From Phalacrocorax aristotelis (lineage: Eukaryota > Chordata > Aves > Suliformes > Phalacrocoracidae), in contig NC_134277.1 in the NCBI RefSeq assembly GCF_949628215.1, positions 96,027,963 to 96,091,962 on the forward strand: a stretch of DNA of 64,000 nt. Direction: 5' to 3'. The notes below the pieces were generated by a model that had not been told where the DNA came from, searched no databases, and saw nothing but the letters and a program-made list of their open reading frames with translations. Positions 40,430-53,154 of this stretch are shown here, piece by piece; positions within the stretch are counted from its first letter, which is position 1; every line of letters begins with the position of its first letter. Position numbers and translations under genes: made by a program.

Positions 40430-40568
40430 CTTGCCACCAGGCGAAACCTGTGTTTGTCCTTCTGATGTCTGTGGCGTACATGTTTTCTGTGACCCAGGAG
40501 ATGCTGAAGACACAGGTGTTGATGCCGCCGCTGCTGCTGCCAGTGCTGGAGGAAGGTCATCTTCATCA
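40430..40568 (-). CDS. Coding exon 5: acidic start and six-alanine run
   Basis: The exon is 139 nt. Its first base completes a Phe codon begun in the exon at 45072-45176, then 46 codons follow and it ends in phase 0. It reads DEDDLPPALA at the start, has six consecutive Ala (assembled residues 96-101, coded by mixed GCA/GCG), then a Ser/Thr/Pro/Gln-rich tail ending VSPGGK. The acceptor is CTACTGCAG and the donor AAG then GTAACA. The frame is fixed by phase on both sides. The composition is that of a disordered linker. The GCN repeat is interrupted by synonymous changes, so a large expansion is unlikely but length variation between individuals is possible. Confidence 0.78.
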
Positions 40569-42092
40569 CTGCAGTAGATAAAAGCAGACAGATCTTCTCA
40601 TTAGAAAATGTCACTGGACTTTGACCATACTTGTGCTGGAGGAGGCACTGGAAACATGTATGTCAGCTGTAGGGCTTTGCAGTGAAGTTCTGTTTACTCT
40701 TCCATCTGTAATGCAGCTAACTTTCAAGTAAATTAAGCTTTTTAAGCTTTAAAGGTTCCTCAAAAGTTGATCGGTTACATAACTGTCATCTGCAAATGGA
40801 AATCTTATGTGTATGATACGCAAGTAGTGTTTCTATGGAGTACGTATATATGCATAAATGAACTGATTTGATATTACTCTAATGTTTATTCTTTTCTGTG
40901 GAGGCTGGCTGTATTGGTAAGAACAGATCTGGTTAGATCCATCCATGGGACCAACTGCTTCGTTGGCTTTAGACCAACAGGAGATTTGACACCCATTATG
41001 CAGTCAGTCTGTGCTATTGTTTTCAAACTGCTCTTAAAGTCTTCCATTGGCTCCGAAAAGGAGCTCTTTAGGAACATTCTTCTGAGCATATCTATTTCCT
41101 GTCCCGATTATTCTGTTTTCAGATAAAAAAACCATTTAATTCAAAACCAGGCTGCACACTTCCCTTGGGCTCTAGGGCGTCAAGCTGAGCTCTTTCCATC
41201 TCACCTACTGTCACCACTAAATGAAAGTCGGTAGTGAATATTATACCTTCATTTACTTTTGTAGAGCCCCACTGACTATAAATCATTGGGATCAGTCAAC
41301 CCTGAGTCAGGAAGTTCCCAACTGCTAATTGCAATTGCACGGAGGTAAACAGAGTCACAATTTGGCCTACAGAACCTCTATTACAGTGAATGATGTGTGA
41401 AAATGAAAGACTACAGCTTGACAGTTTAAAGCACATGGAAAAATGATGAGAAAAATGTTTTCTGCTCGTAAAATGGCACCATGTTAACTACCAATTAGGT
41501 AGTCACAGTGCACAGATGTCTGCCGTGCCAGTTTGACAGATACTTCCAGAACAGAACTGTACTTGGTTTAGTGCTACTTGAAGGCAGCATGCCTGGGCAA
41601 CACAGTACTTCAAAACTACATGACATACAGTGTGCACAGACTTATGGTGGGTCGTTTGGCTGATAGCAATGGTTTTTTGTTATGATATAAAGCTATGGTG
41701 ATTAATGGTATCTTTTCCATGCGTCATTCTTTATTTCTTCTGGGTAAGGATAGAATTCAGTACCAGAGCATATACAATACACTGGTTTTATGCTGGAAAG
41801 AACATGCAAAATCTTTTGGACCTGTTCAATAGATGTTTTATTAATGCAACAAGCCAGAGTTGGGCTGTTGACCTAGTTAATCTCTCTTTCAGAAACATGT
41901 AGCTGACATTTTCTCCCCACTCTCAGCAGGAATACACTGGCACCCTCCCCATCCTTGCTGGGTAAAGCTGCTCTGTTGTACACAGTGAAGTGGAAAATTG
42001 TTGAGAACTTGCAAGTTCAAAAAGGCTTCTTAGTGTCTGGGAATGAAAGCTAAGGGTTAGGGTCCAGTCTTATCAATCATTGAGCTGTAAGC

Positions 42093-42318
42093 TCAATGTA
42101 AGAAAGCATGTAAGCCGCAAGTCTGAGAACTGGCCTTCTTCACTGCATTCCTTTCACAATATTCAATACTTCAATAATTTCAATAATTCAATAATACTTC
42201 AATAATACTTCAATAATTCAATAATCTTCACTATACTTCAATACTTCAATGTCAGAGAGTATGTAAGCTCCAAGTCTGAGAATTGGCCTTCTTCACTGTA
42301 TTCCTTTCACAACACTTC
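42093..42318. repeat. Direct duplication of about 70 bp flanking a TTCAATAA-type tandem repeat
   Basis: Copy 1 (42093 to about 42164) and copy 2 (42246-42318) share long runs such as CAAGTCTGAGAA and TGGCCTTCTTCACTG, with scattered substitutions. Between them (about 42164-42245) is a degenerate tandem of CTTCAATAA/TTCAATA units. The structure suggests a tandem duplication whose junction later expanded, or slippage between the copies. It lies in an intron. Confidence 0.85.
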
Positions 42319-44718
42319 TTCACTATTTGTTTGCATTTCCCATATTTGCAGTCCAGAAACAAGATGAATTAAATTGAATAGAATTTGGGTCTACAACAAA
42401 AAGACAATCACAGCCCTTATTTTTAACTGTGGAGTCTTCAGCCCTACACATGGTCATAGCATAGGTGACACTTGTGGTTAGATGTGTTTATGTGTGCTTG
42501 AGGTGCTGTTCCTCATGCCTAACACTGGACAACTGAAAATCCACCCAGGGGCAAGACATGCTCAAAACTGGTTCCTCAAAAACTTAACAACCAAAAATTG
42601 AGAATTCACTCCTGAATACATACATATATATTTTTAATATAGTGTTTAAATATTGCTTCTGCGCGCGTGTGTGTGATAACACCTTTTCCACCGCATAATC
42701 CTGCCTCTAGTCTCCTTTCCATTCCACTTGCCTCCGACTGCACTATTCGTCTCTTCAAATTTGCCTTCTCAAGTTCTGCTCTTCCCAGACACCACTGAAT
42801 TCTCTGTGATACCATTACACAGAATCTTCCCTTCCTTTCCCTTCTCTCTAGCACTACCTCTCATTCATTTTCATTTACCCTCTCCTCCTTTCCTCAGGGC
42901 TGTCCTCAGGTGTGGGGCCACGTGTTCTGCAGGTGCTCAGCAGCTCTGGGGGACTGGCTCACCATTCATGAACAGAAAAGGGAGTTGCTCAGTCCCTCGC
43001 CCAGAGATTTTCTCATTGCCCTTTAAAAACAGGTTGGCTAAACACTTTCTTAGACAAGAATGATCTAGGAATAGCTGATTCTGCTTCAGGGATGACCCTT
43101 TAAGATACCTATTTTCATTATTCTATGTCCTAGTACTTATACATCTCCTTTAGTTGTCACCTTCTATTTTTTGGTAAACACATCCTCTCCAGCCCCAACC
43201 TACCCTAGCAAAATTTTTTTCACTCAGATTCTTAAAAACTGATTTCTTACTAGCCTTGCCTATCTTCAACACCATATCCTACTACCTTACTTTGATGGTC
43301 CCATGGGAAATTTTCTGCTTCCGCATACATAAAATCACCAAGGTACCCTTACATCAAAATTGTCTACACAGCATAACCCTGTTCTCTTTGTTTGCCATGT
43401 AGCAGTATTTGAGTACCAAGTTTAACAACCTGTTTAGGTTAAAACTTAAATCAAAAACTTTTCCAAGTGTGCGTATAAAACCTGTGACTATACCTGCAAT
43501 AGGACATAAGTTTCTTGCCTGTCCTTACACATCAGTGTGCTCAAATAAGATCAGCCACCGTGTCCTGTTCATTACCTGCCATATGAAGAGCATAAAAAAA
43601 GTTGGTCCTCTCAGTGTCACAGCCTTTTCCTTTGCTGACTGCTATCTACAAGTCTCTACGTTATATAAAAATCTGAAAAATCAGGTGCATCTTGAAATAT
43701 GTAGGAGGATTCTTCCCTCCGGCATGTAGAAAAAGATGTAGTAGAAGTGGTGTCCCATTCAAGAAAAGTGCACTGCTGTCTTGAGTTATGCTGGGCAGAG
43801 CGAGCGAGCAGGCCTTGGGAAACTGCTCCTGCCAAGTTCCCTGTCACACATTACCTTCAGGATTAGAGAGCAGTAAGGGAACCTGGATTCTCTTCCCAGC
43901 TTAAGTTGTCAACTCCCATGTCCTATCTTATTTTCAAACCATACCAGTTGGTGTATCATAGTAAAAGAGAGCATGTTATGTGGCCTGCTGACCAAGCTGT
44001 GGCTGTGTGTTCCCATACATCATCAGCCTTGGTCCCTTGCACAAATACCAGTTTGGCTAACTGCTCATTTTCCTCCTAGTTTCAATTCGATTCATTCTTC
44101 TTTTTATTCTCCTAAATAATTTTTCAGTTTTGGTGATGTAGATTGTTACTTTTTTCCCCATAACAAAAGCCAGTGTTCTTAATACTGAGACAGAAAATAA
44201 CTTCATATTGATATTTATTAGGGTCCTTTTGGAGGGAAGGAAAACTTTTGCTAATATTGCTATATATTTAGTGACACTAAAATTAAAATTGCTGGAGGGA
44301 CTAACAGTTGCCATTCCACATAGAAAACATACACATTTTTTTCTCCATTGTGGCATTGGTGTTTTTGTACTGATAAGTTTATGCTGACATTGTCCTTTTT
44401 TTCCTTAGTTTCTGGTGGCCTTGTCTGTCCTTTCATACGAAGGACAAATGAACAAAGCGATTTCCACATCTGTTCAGTACCTCACACCTCCAGAGACTCT
44501 CAAATTGGATGAACTAGGTGTAAATGGGATGCCAAAGCCCTATAGGCACAGACCATTCTTGCCAGGACTAAGAGACCTAACTTTGCTGGCTGTAGCTGTA
44601 GTGGGCTCAGCAATTTCTGCATGTGACAAAATCAGAGAGAAAGAGAGAGAAGGTGCACTTTCTGAGAGGGAATGGCTGACAACACAGCTCGACGACCCAG
44701 CAACTAAGGACTGTTTTC

Positions 44719-44785
44719 CTCATTTTGCAAATGGGGTTGTAATGAAGCAGACGGAGCAGCTTGCTCCAGCACAGACCAGGTCTTT
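44719..44785 (+). repeat. Possible MIR-like SINE relic
   Basis: The stretch starts CCTCATTTTGCAAATGGGG, which is close to the MIR core that reads CCTCATTTTACAGATGGGG, and continues with GAGCAGCTTGCTCCAGCAC where MIR has the CTTGCCCAAGGTCACAC part. Only this core is readable, with no flanking promoter box. It could be coincidence. Confidence 0.35.
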
Positions 44786-45071
44786 GACATTTTGTGCGAG
44801 AAAAAGGTTTCTAATTCTTAACCTATCAGCTCAGAAAAAGGCAGAGGGCCTGCAATCCTGAGGGTTAGCAACTGCATAGGGACGGCAAATTCATTTTGTA
44901 TTAAAAGCTTAAAGATTCTCCGTGATGAAAGGAATGCTATCAGTATAAGATCATTATCATGTAATTGCACTCGTGCTTTTCAGAAGGCATAGCTAGAGCA
45001 ATAATTATCATCCCCCTTCATTTTCAGCTGCAGTAGGCAAAAACATAAAGATAGTACTAGATGTTACTCAC

Positions 45072-45176
45072 AAACTGTACTGCCTTGTTAACTTCCTCAC
45101 GCGAGAAACTTTGATCTCCTGCTTTTCTGTAGGGCCAGTTGATGGCGTAGTTTCAGGTCGCACTGGAGCTGGACTT
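45072..45176 (-). CDS. Coding exon 4: basic kinase-site segment RKLTRQYS
   Basis: The exon is 105 nt. One base completes a Lys codon begun in the microexon at 50018-50040, then come 34 codons and two bases that complete Phe in the next exon. It starts SPAPVRPETTPSTG and ends KVSRVRKLTRQYS (the last eight are assembled residues 78-85). The basic stretch before Thr and Ser fits the consensus of PKA/AKT/AMPK-type kinases, and it is followed at once by the acidic DEDD of the next exon. This is a typical phospho-switch layout, but function is inferred. The acceptor is TTATTTTTAG and the donor TTT then GTGAGTAA. The other two frames have stops. Confidence 0.77.
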
Positions 45177-48100
45177 CTAAAAATAACAAGAAAAATATAT
45201 GTGGCACAGTCTTTATTTAAACTACTTCAGGCATATCAACAAAGTTCTAACTCATCAACACATTTATCTTGCAAAGTGGCAAGTGCCCGTTGAAGTTCAT
45301 CCTTTTGTTCCATTTATAGTCCCCAGGCCAGTGTGCATGAACAGAAAAGGATGTGTGAACTCACTTTCCTGTGCATTGCATACCATTTATAAAAGCAGCA
45401 ACTGATTACAAATACACAGCCTATGTAAGAGACCATGTGGAGGTGTCACTGTTTCCAAAATACAACAGTTTAATAACAGCCCAGCGATTCAGTCATGTCA
45501 GAAATATTAAAAAAAAAAAACCCAAAACAAACAAACCCTTTAACAAAAACTATTTTAAGAATTGTGAAACCTGTTCTGCTTAAAATAGTTTTTACCTGAA
45601 ATTAAATATTATCCTTCTGCATTTGAAAGAGCAGCTCAAGGGAAATGAACTAATGCATTTGATCCAAGAAAAGGATACTTGCTAGAAAAAAAAAGCAAAA
45701 CTCAGACGTGTTTCAGCCCCTCATGAATGTGAAATACACCTGCAGAGCTCCAGCACAGGACAGAAATGGGAAGGAGGAGACCTAAGTAAAAGGATCTTCT
45801 CTTTAGTGATTTATCAGTAGGGTTAATGAAGGCTTGAATACAAATAGCACAAATACAAAATACAAGATCTTCATGACCTTGGGAAGAAACCATTTCAACC
45901 GTGGGCTTGAGGGGCACGAAGGCATATGAATTATCTTAAATACTACTTACATTTGAAGCATCACATTATGATTAAATACATCATACATGTATTAGAAATG
46001 CTATAAGCATAACAAATGTGCTAAACATTAAAGGAGTAATTTCAAAGCCTTGATTAATAACTTATGAAATGGTATTCTGCTGTCTAATCTGAAGTCAGAT
46101 ACTAAGTTAGTACTTCAGCGGCCCTACTGATTACTGGTGGGACTGTTCATGCACCAATATACATTCCACAACTGGCAGAAGTGGCCCAATCTTGTCTCTA
46201 ATATTATAAATGTGGGTTGAATTTTTTGAGTCTACTTGCATCGTATTAGTCTTCTAAAGCCATAATAAGATAAGCATATTTAATCTTCACAATTGCAGTT
46301 CCTCCTGATGCCCCTGTGAGTTTTAAGCTTCATTAACTCTCTGATAACTTCTGAACCTGCTGTCCAGCTACAGCAGAACCTACTGGGATGGCATAGCCTT
46401 TCAGATTATATCTTCAGTTTTCCTCTATTTTTCTTAGTCTTTCGAAAGGCCACAGAGCATAAGATGGAGAAATGGGAAGTAGAAGAGTACAAAGGGCATA
46501 CATAAATCATAAACCCAACTCTACTAGTTCTGCTTCTCATGGAACAACTTTTGTTGATTTTTATTCTGCTTTTTGATCCCATTAACTTCAAGAAGTTAGT
46601 ACAGATAGCAAGATTCATATCTTGCCCCCTCTCAGATTCCAATTTCAGGCTCAGTCATTTATATCTCAGATTTGCGATGAGATTAATGCAGAACAATCCA
46701 GCCATATTTTCAGACTTTTTGCTGAGTTTCTTAGTCTGGCAAATAAGGGGAAGATAAGGGAAGCAAAAAAGCCCAAACTCTCTTGTTTTAATCTTGAAGT
46801 CAGTATGTCTGATCTGGAAATCTGTGAATCAGCATAATGATGGAAGCCCCCAATGACATTTTCATCAAGTCAGTCTTCAGACTGGGTGACTGCTCTAGCT
46901 ATTCTTTTTTCTAGACAACTTGTGCTAAACCAAAGGTAGCTTTTTCACAACTGAAAAAATTACTAGTTCAATTTAGCCAACTTGATTTTCAATTCAGGTT
47001 CTGACATAAGCAGGATAATTATGTTGAGGCCTGTGTGAATCTGTGTGAACGTAAGTAATGCCATTATTTCCAGCTCAAACCTGCTGAAACACATTCGCTG
47101 AAATTCTTGCTCTGAATGAGCAGTCCCCACCATTCTCCAATACCTGTCTAAGACAGTAGTTACAAGCTTTAAACCTTTTCATCAACCCAGTGAAAGCAGC
47201 AACAAAAATAATGGTATCAACTACACGTGAGTTGAAAAATGTTTGCTCAAAAAGTTAATAAGCAATGCACTAATACTATCAAGGGGGTCAGGAAACAGCA
47301 CAGTGTGGAACAACAAAGCTGGTAACAAATCTATTTCCAGTTCATGGCTAGTTCATATTTCTCAAAACAATTGTTAGAATCTGTACTGAAAGTAAATCAG
47401 ATATTTTCACACAAAGGACATTTTGAAATTATAATTTCTGTTCCTTTAAAAAGTTTTATTTTACAAAGCCTGTATATCTCCTTTTGGTTCTCATGGTTTG
47501 CAATTTAAAAAAAAAAAGGGGAGGAGGTGGGACTTTCAAAACAATTGCCAAAATCAAATTCTTATTTGAAAAGATATTGTGCAATTTTGTAACTGAAGCA
47601 GTTTATCATGATTTCAAAGCAAGTTATGAAACTGATTTGTATATATGAAACGTTTTAAAGTTCTAAGTCTGAATTAATCTTGAAAAAAATTTCACATGAA
47701 AAATTTCACTCAACTGTGATTAAAAGTGTTCGAGAACCAAATAGACCCTACACTCTAACCCAACAAATAGATGAAAACCTTATTTTTCTTTGAATACTGT
47801 AAATTTTCAAGTGAACAGTATTAAAAAAAAAGCCAAGATACAGTACCCCTAGACACACCTACTCCTATTTCAGTGATTGTAACTGCTCGGATAAACTTTA
47901 TTTGTATTTTGTACCCTGCCAGTAAAGTATCCCACCCACTAATTTTGCAAAAGCAATACAATTTCAAGAGCAAACACTTCTTTCCCTTTATTATAAAATT
48001 TTGCCATCATTTTGGTTAAAGGCTGGATGCAGTGACTGCCTTTCTCCTGATGTTTATCAGGCCTCTGGGAGAGATACAAGCACCGTTTAACTGCACATTT

Positions 48101-48735
48101 TGAGAAGCTGCAGGTCATCAAGGGTGTAAATTGAAGCTGCCTCTGAATGAAAAAGAGCAGTGTCAATGCCTCCACCTGAAGAGGGTGCCTACCATAAGCA
48201 GGAGATGACATGTTAGGCTAGTCCTACCAACTGCAGAGCTGGATTTTTGCCCTCATTAAAACCCTGCTAGGTTAGCTCTTTCCACACCAGCCTAAAAAAA
48301 TCTGTGACAGCTCCTGTTTTATCTCCAAACACTCTTCCTCAGTCTGAATATGATCAAAACTGTTGCTACTCTCACTTCAGCAACCAGATGCAAGAAAGCG
48401 CTCAGCTTGATCAACTCAGAACCTGTTCTGTTTTAAAAATGGTAGGCTTTTAATATCACACAAACTCTTAAGAATGATCTCATTGATATTCCTGAAAAAG
48501 AAGCAACTAGAAAGCAGAATAACTTCTATTGTTGCCTTTCGATATCTACAGCCAGAATATATTATCTTGTATTGGAAAATATGACTCCTGAATAAAAACC
48601 TTGTAATTATTTTAGCTATTTAAATAGAGTCATTAAGTGCAGATATCACCATTTGTAGTTCATAGTCCTACCTGTAGTAACTTATGTGAGCTTGAACAAA
48701 ACCTGAAGTGTTGAAGCATCAGTGGGACTCAGAAT

Positions 48736-48776
48736 TAAAAAAAGAAAAATAAATTAAAAAAAAGAAAAATAAAACA
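48736..48776. repeat. A-rich tract with a repeated AAAAAAGAAAAATAAA unit
   Basis: The unit AAAAAAGAAAAATAAA occurs twice in tandem, separated by TT. It is a simple low-complexity duplication inside an intron. Confidence 0.8.
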
Positions 48777-49793
48777 TGCAGTCGTGCAGTGTATTACAGC
48801 TCCTTTATAAGGTTCTGTTTCAATGTTATTAATTCATACAAAACCTTTTTCCTGTAACAGTATCCAACCACCACGGCATAAAAATGAAGGTACTGAACCA
48901 AGACAGTTACTTAATGACCTGGCACCTTACATAAAGATCTGCCACTTCCTGGTGAGAATGACAATAACAACCACGAATGTCAGCGTACAGTGCCAGGTCA
49001 TCAGAAACCGCCTGTGCACTGAGACACCCAGCACCCTCCTGAGCAGCAGCCGGCACACTCTACTGAACTGGCTTCAGCCCGTTTCACAAGCCTGCACAGA
49101 AACATAAGCAAGCCCTACAGAGAGATCCCCCCAAAACCAAGAAATTTGTTTTGTTCTCAGAGTAGCAGCCAACAGGGCTACTGAAACCAAAACGGCTCAC
49201 AAAAAACATGCACTGTGGAACATTTCAAGTGACCACAGATGCTCACTGATTTAGCTTGAATCTTCCTTGGAGACATGATGTAGGTGCTCGTGCCGAGACA
49301 CTCAGGGGGTCCCACTCCACCCTGGCTCAGCCATAATGGGGAGACTAGTTCACAGAGCTGGGGCTATGCTGCTGCCTGCACCACCCCTTTGCATACTGTG
49401 TGGCTTCCACAGACTGACGTGCCTTCCCCAACCTCTGCTAAGTTGGCTCTGGAAAGACCTCTGTACTACTTTGAAATGTGGCAAGTGGGCTGTGTGGGAG
49501 CAAATGACCGTGCTCCTAGTAAGCTGAAAGGGATGAAATAACTTCTTTTGCACTGGAGGATCCAGTTTGGAATTTTAAAACCACCAAAGTCTGCTGCGGA
49601 AACCTGCTTTCTGTGTTTGTCTTTAACAGGTTTTATCCCCTCTGCTTCTGTTTTGCCTTTTTTGCCATCTGGAACAATGTCTCTCCCTCCATCCTCCCAG
49701 ATGAAGGCCAAGAATTAGAGGCTAAAAGCTCCATGATTTACAAGGATACATCCGTCTGCATGAAGGCTGACCTGCCTTCAGGTGCTGATTCAT

Positions 49794-49808
49794 GGGGGGG
49801 TGGGGGGG
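49794..49808 (+). repeat. Two G7 runs separated by one T
   Basis: Seven G, one T, seven G. Each run can supply two G-triplets, so an intramolecular G-quadruplex on the plus strand is possible. On the transcribed minus-strand RNA it would be C-rich and would not fold that way. Confidence 0.8.
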
Positions 49809-50017
49809 AAACCACTGGCTCATTTTTTGGCTTCAGAACTCCCTTTGAGTAGGAATGCAGTAGTAAAATCTTGGGAAGGAAAAGCAAGGAAGAAAGGAAA
49901 GAGGAAAAATATTTGACAGATGCGTTCTCTTGTGTATCGAAGACATAGCCTAAGATAAGCAAACACATTAACATGCAGATCTTTTCTCAGTCTGTGCTCT
50001 AAGGATTGCACACTTAC

Positions 50018-50040
50018 TTCTTTTCCAAAGTTATGGCCAT
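50018..50040 (-). CDS. 23-nt microexon (MAITLEK plus two bases)
   Basis: ATGGCCATAACTTTGGAAAAGAA is not written further; the exon runs from an acceptor (TTTCTCAACTTCAG) to a donor identical to consensus (GTAAGTG). Its phase-0 start matches the exon at 58948-59010. Its two leftover bases are exactly what the exon at 45072-45176 needs, since that exon starts with one base completing a codon. Without it, joining 58948-59010 directly to 45072-45176 would put a stop (TGA) in frame after seven codons. The microexon is thus required by the reading frame, not just allowed. It encodes a start-like Met, but that is coincidental if the upstream exons are used. A missed alternative exon of the same phase elsewhere in the 14-kb interval could replace it. 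Confidence 0.5.
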
Positions 50041-53003
50041 CTGAAGTTGAGAAACAATAATATGTGCTTTTTACCCTGAGAAGGTAGCTTTTCTCAGAAG
50101 ACAGGTTAGCTATCTAAAACGTTATTTGGACATTTGAAAGCTATTGCCAGCATAAAACTTTCTGAATAAAGGTCTTTTCTTCTTTTTTATCTTTTTTTTT
50201 TTTTAATACCACCCCCACCCCATAGATTTCAGATGTACAACAAAGCTCCTTGCTACAGAGAAGCAGCCAAATCCAAAAACAGCTTGTGGGCTTTCCTCAC
50301 CTTCCTCACTTGAGTTCTGTTTCTTTTAAAGGAAAAAATTCCCTCCCCTCTCTTGTCCTTGTAATGAAAATGTGTCTGCAGTCTAAACGAAAATGTGGTG
50401 CTCCTGTGGTCCAACAGATAGATAATGATACAGAAACTGTTCTTTTCTCCCAGCTCAGACTAATGTTGCAGGTCAACACCCAGTATCTAAGGTCAAACTG
50501 AGCTACAAATTGTACCTCTCCGTACAGCAATCAGGACAGCCATTCTAAATGCTGTGGTTTCCAAAGGGCCTAATGCAGTTTAAGGGACACAGCCAAAGAG
50601 ACGCCCTTCGAGTGGGGTATTTCATGGGCTTAACCTCATATGAAAGGTCTGAGTACTGCTCTTTTCTCCATAGTTCAGAGATTAAGAATACAATTACAAA
50701 CAATTCATCAGCATCTGACTTCAGGCAACAGGTGAAAGAGGTCTTCAATACTTGAAATGAAGTCAAAGAACATACCTAGGTGTCCTATCTGCAATCTTTA
50801 ATGCAGACTGGCATGCAAAGGGTATGCAAGTTTTCAGCTTGAAGTTATGACTTTGATGCAGAAATTACTGGGTGCAGTTCCTGTAAAAAGCCAGAGTAGC
50901 AGATCCATTAACCTGTCCACTGGATTGAGGCCAGGCTGGTGTGCTTTTGGTTATTCACTTTGTTTTTGGAAATGTTGGCTGAAATTTTTCAGCTGGGGAG
51001 TGAATGTTTTCTATTTTTAAGGATGAAGATTAAATGAAAAAGCAGCTTTTTAAAAGCAATTAATATTTGTTAGGAAGAGGTCAACATAGATAATGCTTTT
51101 AGTTTTCCTATAATATTTCACAATACATTTAGAAGGTGATATTTAAATGTTGTTTCAGACTCTGCCTCAGAGAATTAAGTCTATTCTGATTCTAAGAAAA
51201 CACAGCCTGCCTGGATTCAATGAAGGTCATGCTAGGTAAAACCAAGCACATAATTTTTGATCACCTTCAATTCTGACCTACCTAAAAGTTCTTTTGCATA
51301 TGTCTATTTTCCTAGGGAACTGAAGTCTTTGACTTGAGGAAACCAACTGCCCATAATCAGCCAGGTGGCATGCCTATTCTTAGCCTCCAGATATCAACGT
51401 GGATATCTCCTACCACAGCTCTCGCTGTATGGCTGATCCAAAACATCAGCTCTGTGATGCTTAGAAACTACCTATCTAGAAACTGTCCATGGTTAAAGCC
51501 TCAGACTTGATACCTGGTGTCAGTTTGCAGCCTTTGTAAGAACTGTTGTTAGATACAGCACCCAAGAGATCTTTGTGGGCCACAGCCATCTCTGTCAACT
51601 GAAATTTCTAATTGAAAATCAGCTCATGTGCCTTGAAGTGTTGAGCAGCTGATAAGCAGCTGTACAATAAATTCCACTTCTCTGAGAATACTACTACCAC
51701 TTCAGAACCCTAGCTTTCCTTATAAAAAGGAAAGTTACTTTTCTTCTCAAAAAATGTTGCCTTGACTTATGATTCCAAAGAGTCCTAAGTCATTGTCACT
51801 GATAAAAAAAGTCAGTGCGCAGAGTACATATTGTCGAATAAGCTAGAACAAACTCCTTGTGCACATGCCTCTATGCTGTTGGAAAACTACCCTGACATTC
51901 ACTGGAAGCGTATGTATAAAGACAGATACTGACGTGTTAGTTTCAGATCCAAAATGTGTACAGATTAAGCAAACATCAGTATGCTTTGCACCATGCTCAT
52001 AGGGTCGTATCCTGAGAGCACCTGCAGAGAGCCAAAGTTCTCTGAAAAATCAGGTTCAAATTCACACTGCACCAGGTACTTCAGCAGGATGTTAGCTCAG
52101 ATACCAAGAGATGATAATTCAAAAGTTAATGGAGACTGTGCAGTTGAGAAAGGAAAGGGAAAAGCACAAGAATGCAGACATCACTTTGAGTGGTGCTCCT
52201 CCCTTGATGATACACGAAAGTGATGTGTAAGAAGTATCACCGCTTTGGTCGGAAGAGGTGTAGGACATATCCACATAAATTGAAAGGCAGCCAAACTCAA
52301 AGCCTAGTGTACATCAGATGCACGAGCCACACCAGGGGAATCATATTCTGACAATCTGTATGAGCATTAGTCTGCCTTGGGCATTCAGAAGAGTGCCTCC
52401 TGATTCATCTTTAGCCTGTATAACTCGATATAATTTATTATTTTCCACCCTTCTTTTCTGGTGTGCAGCATCATCAAGATCTGTGCGATAACATTTAATT
52501 TTACGTTATGTGTTGAGCAGCTCCTAATGTAATTAGTCTTAATGTAATAGCGTAATTTGGTTTCGGATGGGAAGATTTACAAAGAAAATTAGAATAAATG
52601 AATGCACAAAGCACCAGCTGGTGCTTATACCTACTCCCACATAAGAAGAATATTGCTATTTGCAATCCTATGAAAGATGAGATAATTTGGATAACAAGGA
52701 TCAACAAAGGGTGATGCAGCAGTTGGTCTAAACAGAAAGAAATTTGCAGATAAATCCTGAACCATGTTGGATGTAAAGCATGCCAAAGTCGGTAGCAATC
52801 CAAATGCATGTTATAAGGGAAAATAAATATTGCAGACCATAAATGTACCACATGGTGCAAAGCAGCAAGTGGCAACAGTGACAGGAACAGTAATAAATGA
52901 CCAGCCAACCTGAGGGCTCTTGAATGACAACACTTGGGCATCTGCCTCAGAAATGTGGGAACTTGCATTTGCACATTTGATCAGTATTTTGCATAAGAGG
53001 CTG

Positions 53004-53154
53004 TATAATCTCCATCCTTGGAGGTTTTCAAAATTCAGCTAGACAAAGCCATGGCTGACCTGATCTAGTGTTGGTGACAGGCCTGCTTTGAGCAGGAGAC
53101 TGGACTAGATGACCTCCAGATGTCCCTTCCAATCAACAGTTCTACAATTCTATG
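53004..53154 (+). mobile_element. Old CR1 3' tail
   Basis: A diverged 150-bp piece with the CR1 3' signature: CTTGGAGGTTTTCAAAATTC, then CTGGACTAGATGACCTCCAG, CCCTTCCAA, and a final degenerate plus one intact ATTCTATG octamer (53147-53154). It has more substitutions than the other copies, so it is older. Confidence 0.87.

Larger units (their letters stand above)
40569..45071 (-). other. Intron between exons 4 and 5 (4.5 kb)
   Basis: It contains a local duplication around a TTCAATAA-type repeat (42093-42318), a short GT/GC-alternating stretch near 42661-42675, and a stretch at 44719-44785 that faintly resembles a MIR core. The plus-strand open frame at 44415-44861 (148 codons) has no recognisable domain and is probably chance. 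Confidence 0.6.
45177..50017 (-). other. Intron between exon 4 and the microexon (4.8 kb)
   Basis: A/T-rich intron with A-runs (about 45509-45522, 47505-47518), a duplicated A-rich block (48736-48776) and a G-run pair (49794-49808). No other exon or transposon was seen. Confidence 0.55.

Noticed and set aside
44415..44861. Plus-strand frame of 148 codons after a T-rich AG
   Set aside because: No domain and part of it overlaps a possible MIR relic; the acceptor-like sequence alone is not enough.
46000..46060. GTAAGTAG-like donor on the minus strand near 45953
   Set aside because: No AG acceptor with a pyrimidine tract upstream that would give an open exon.
52501..52974. Minus-strand frame of 157 codons, hydrophobic
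   Set aside because: No family motif, no splice or promoter context, and A/T-rich surroundings; the hydrophobic content follows from T-rich codons. Probably chance.
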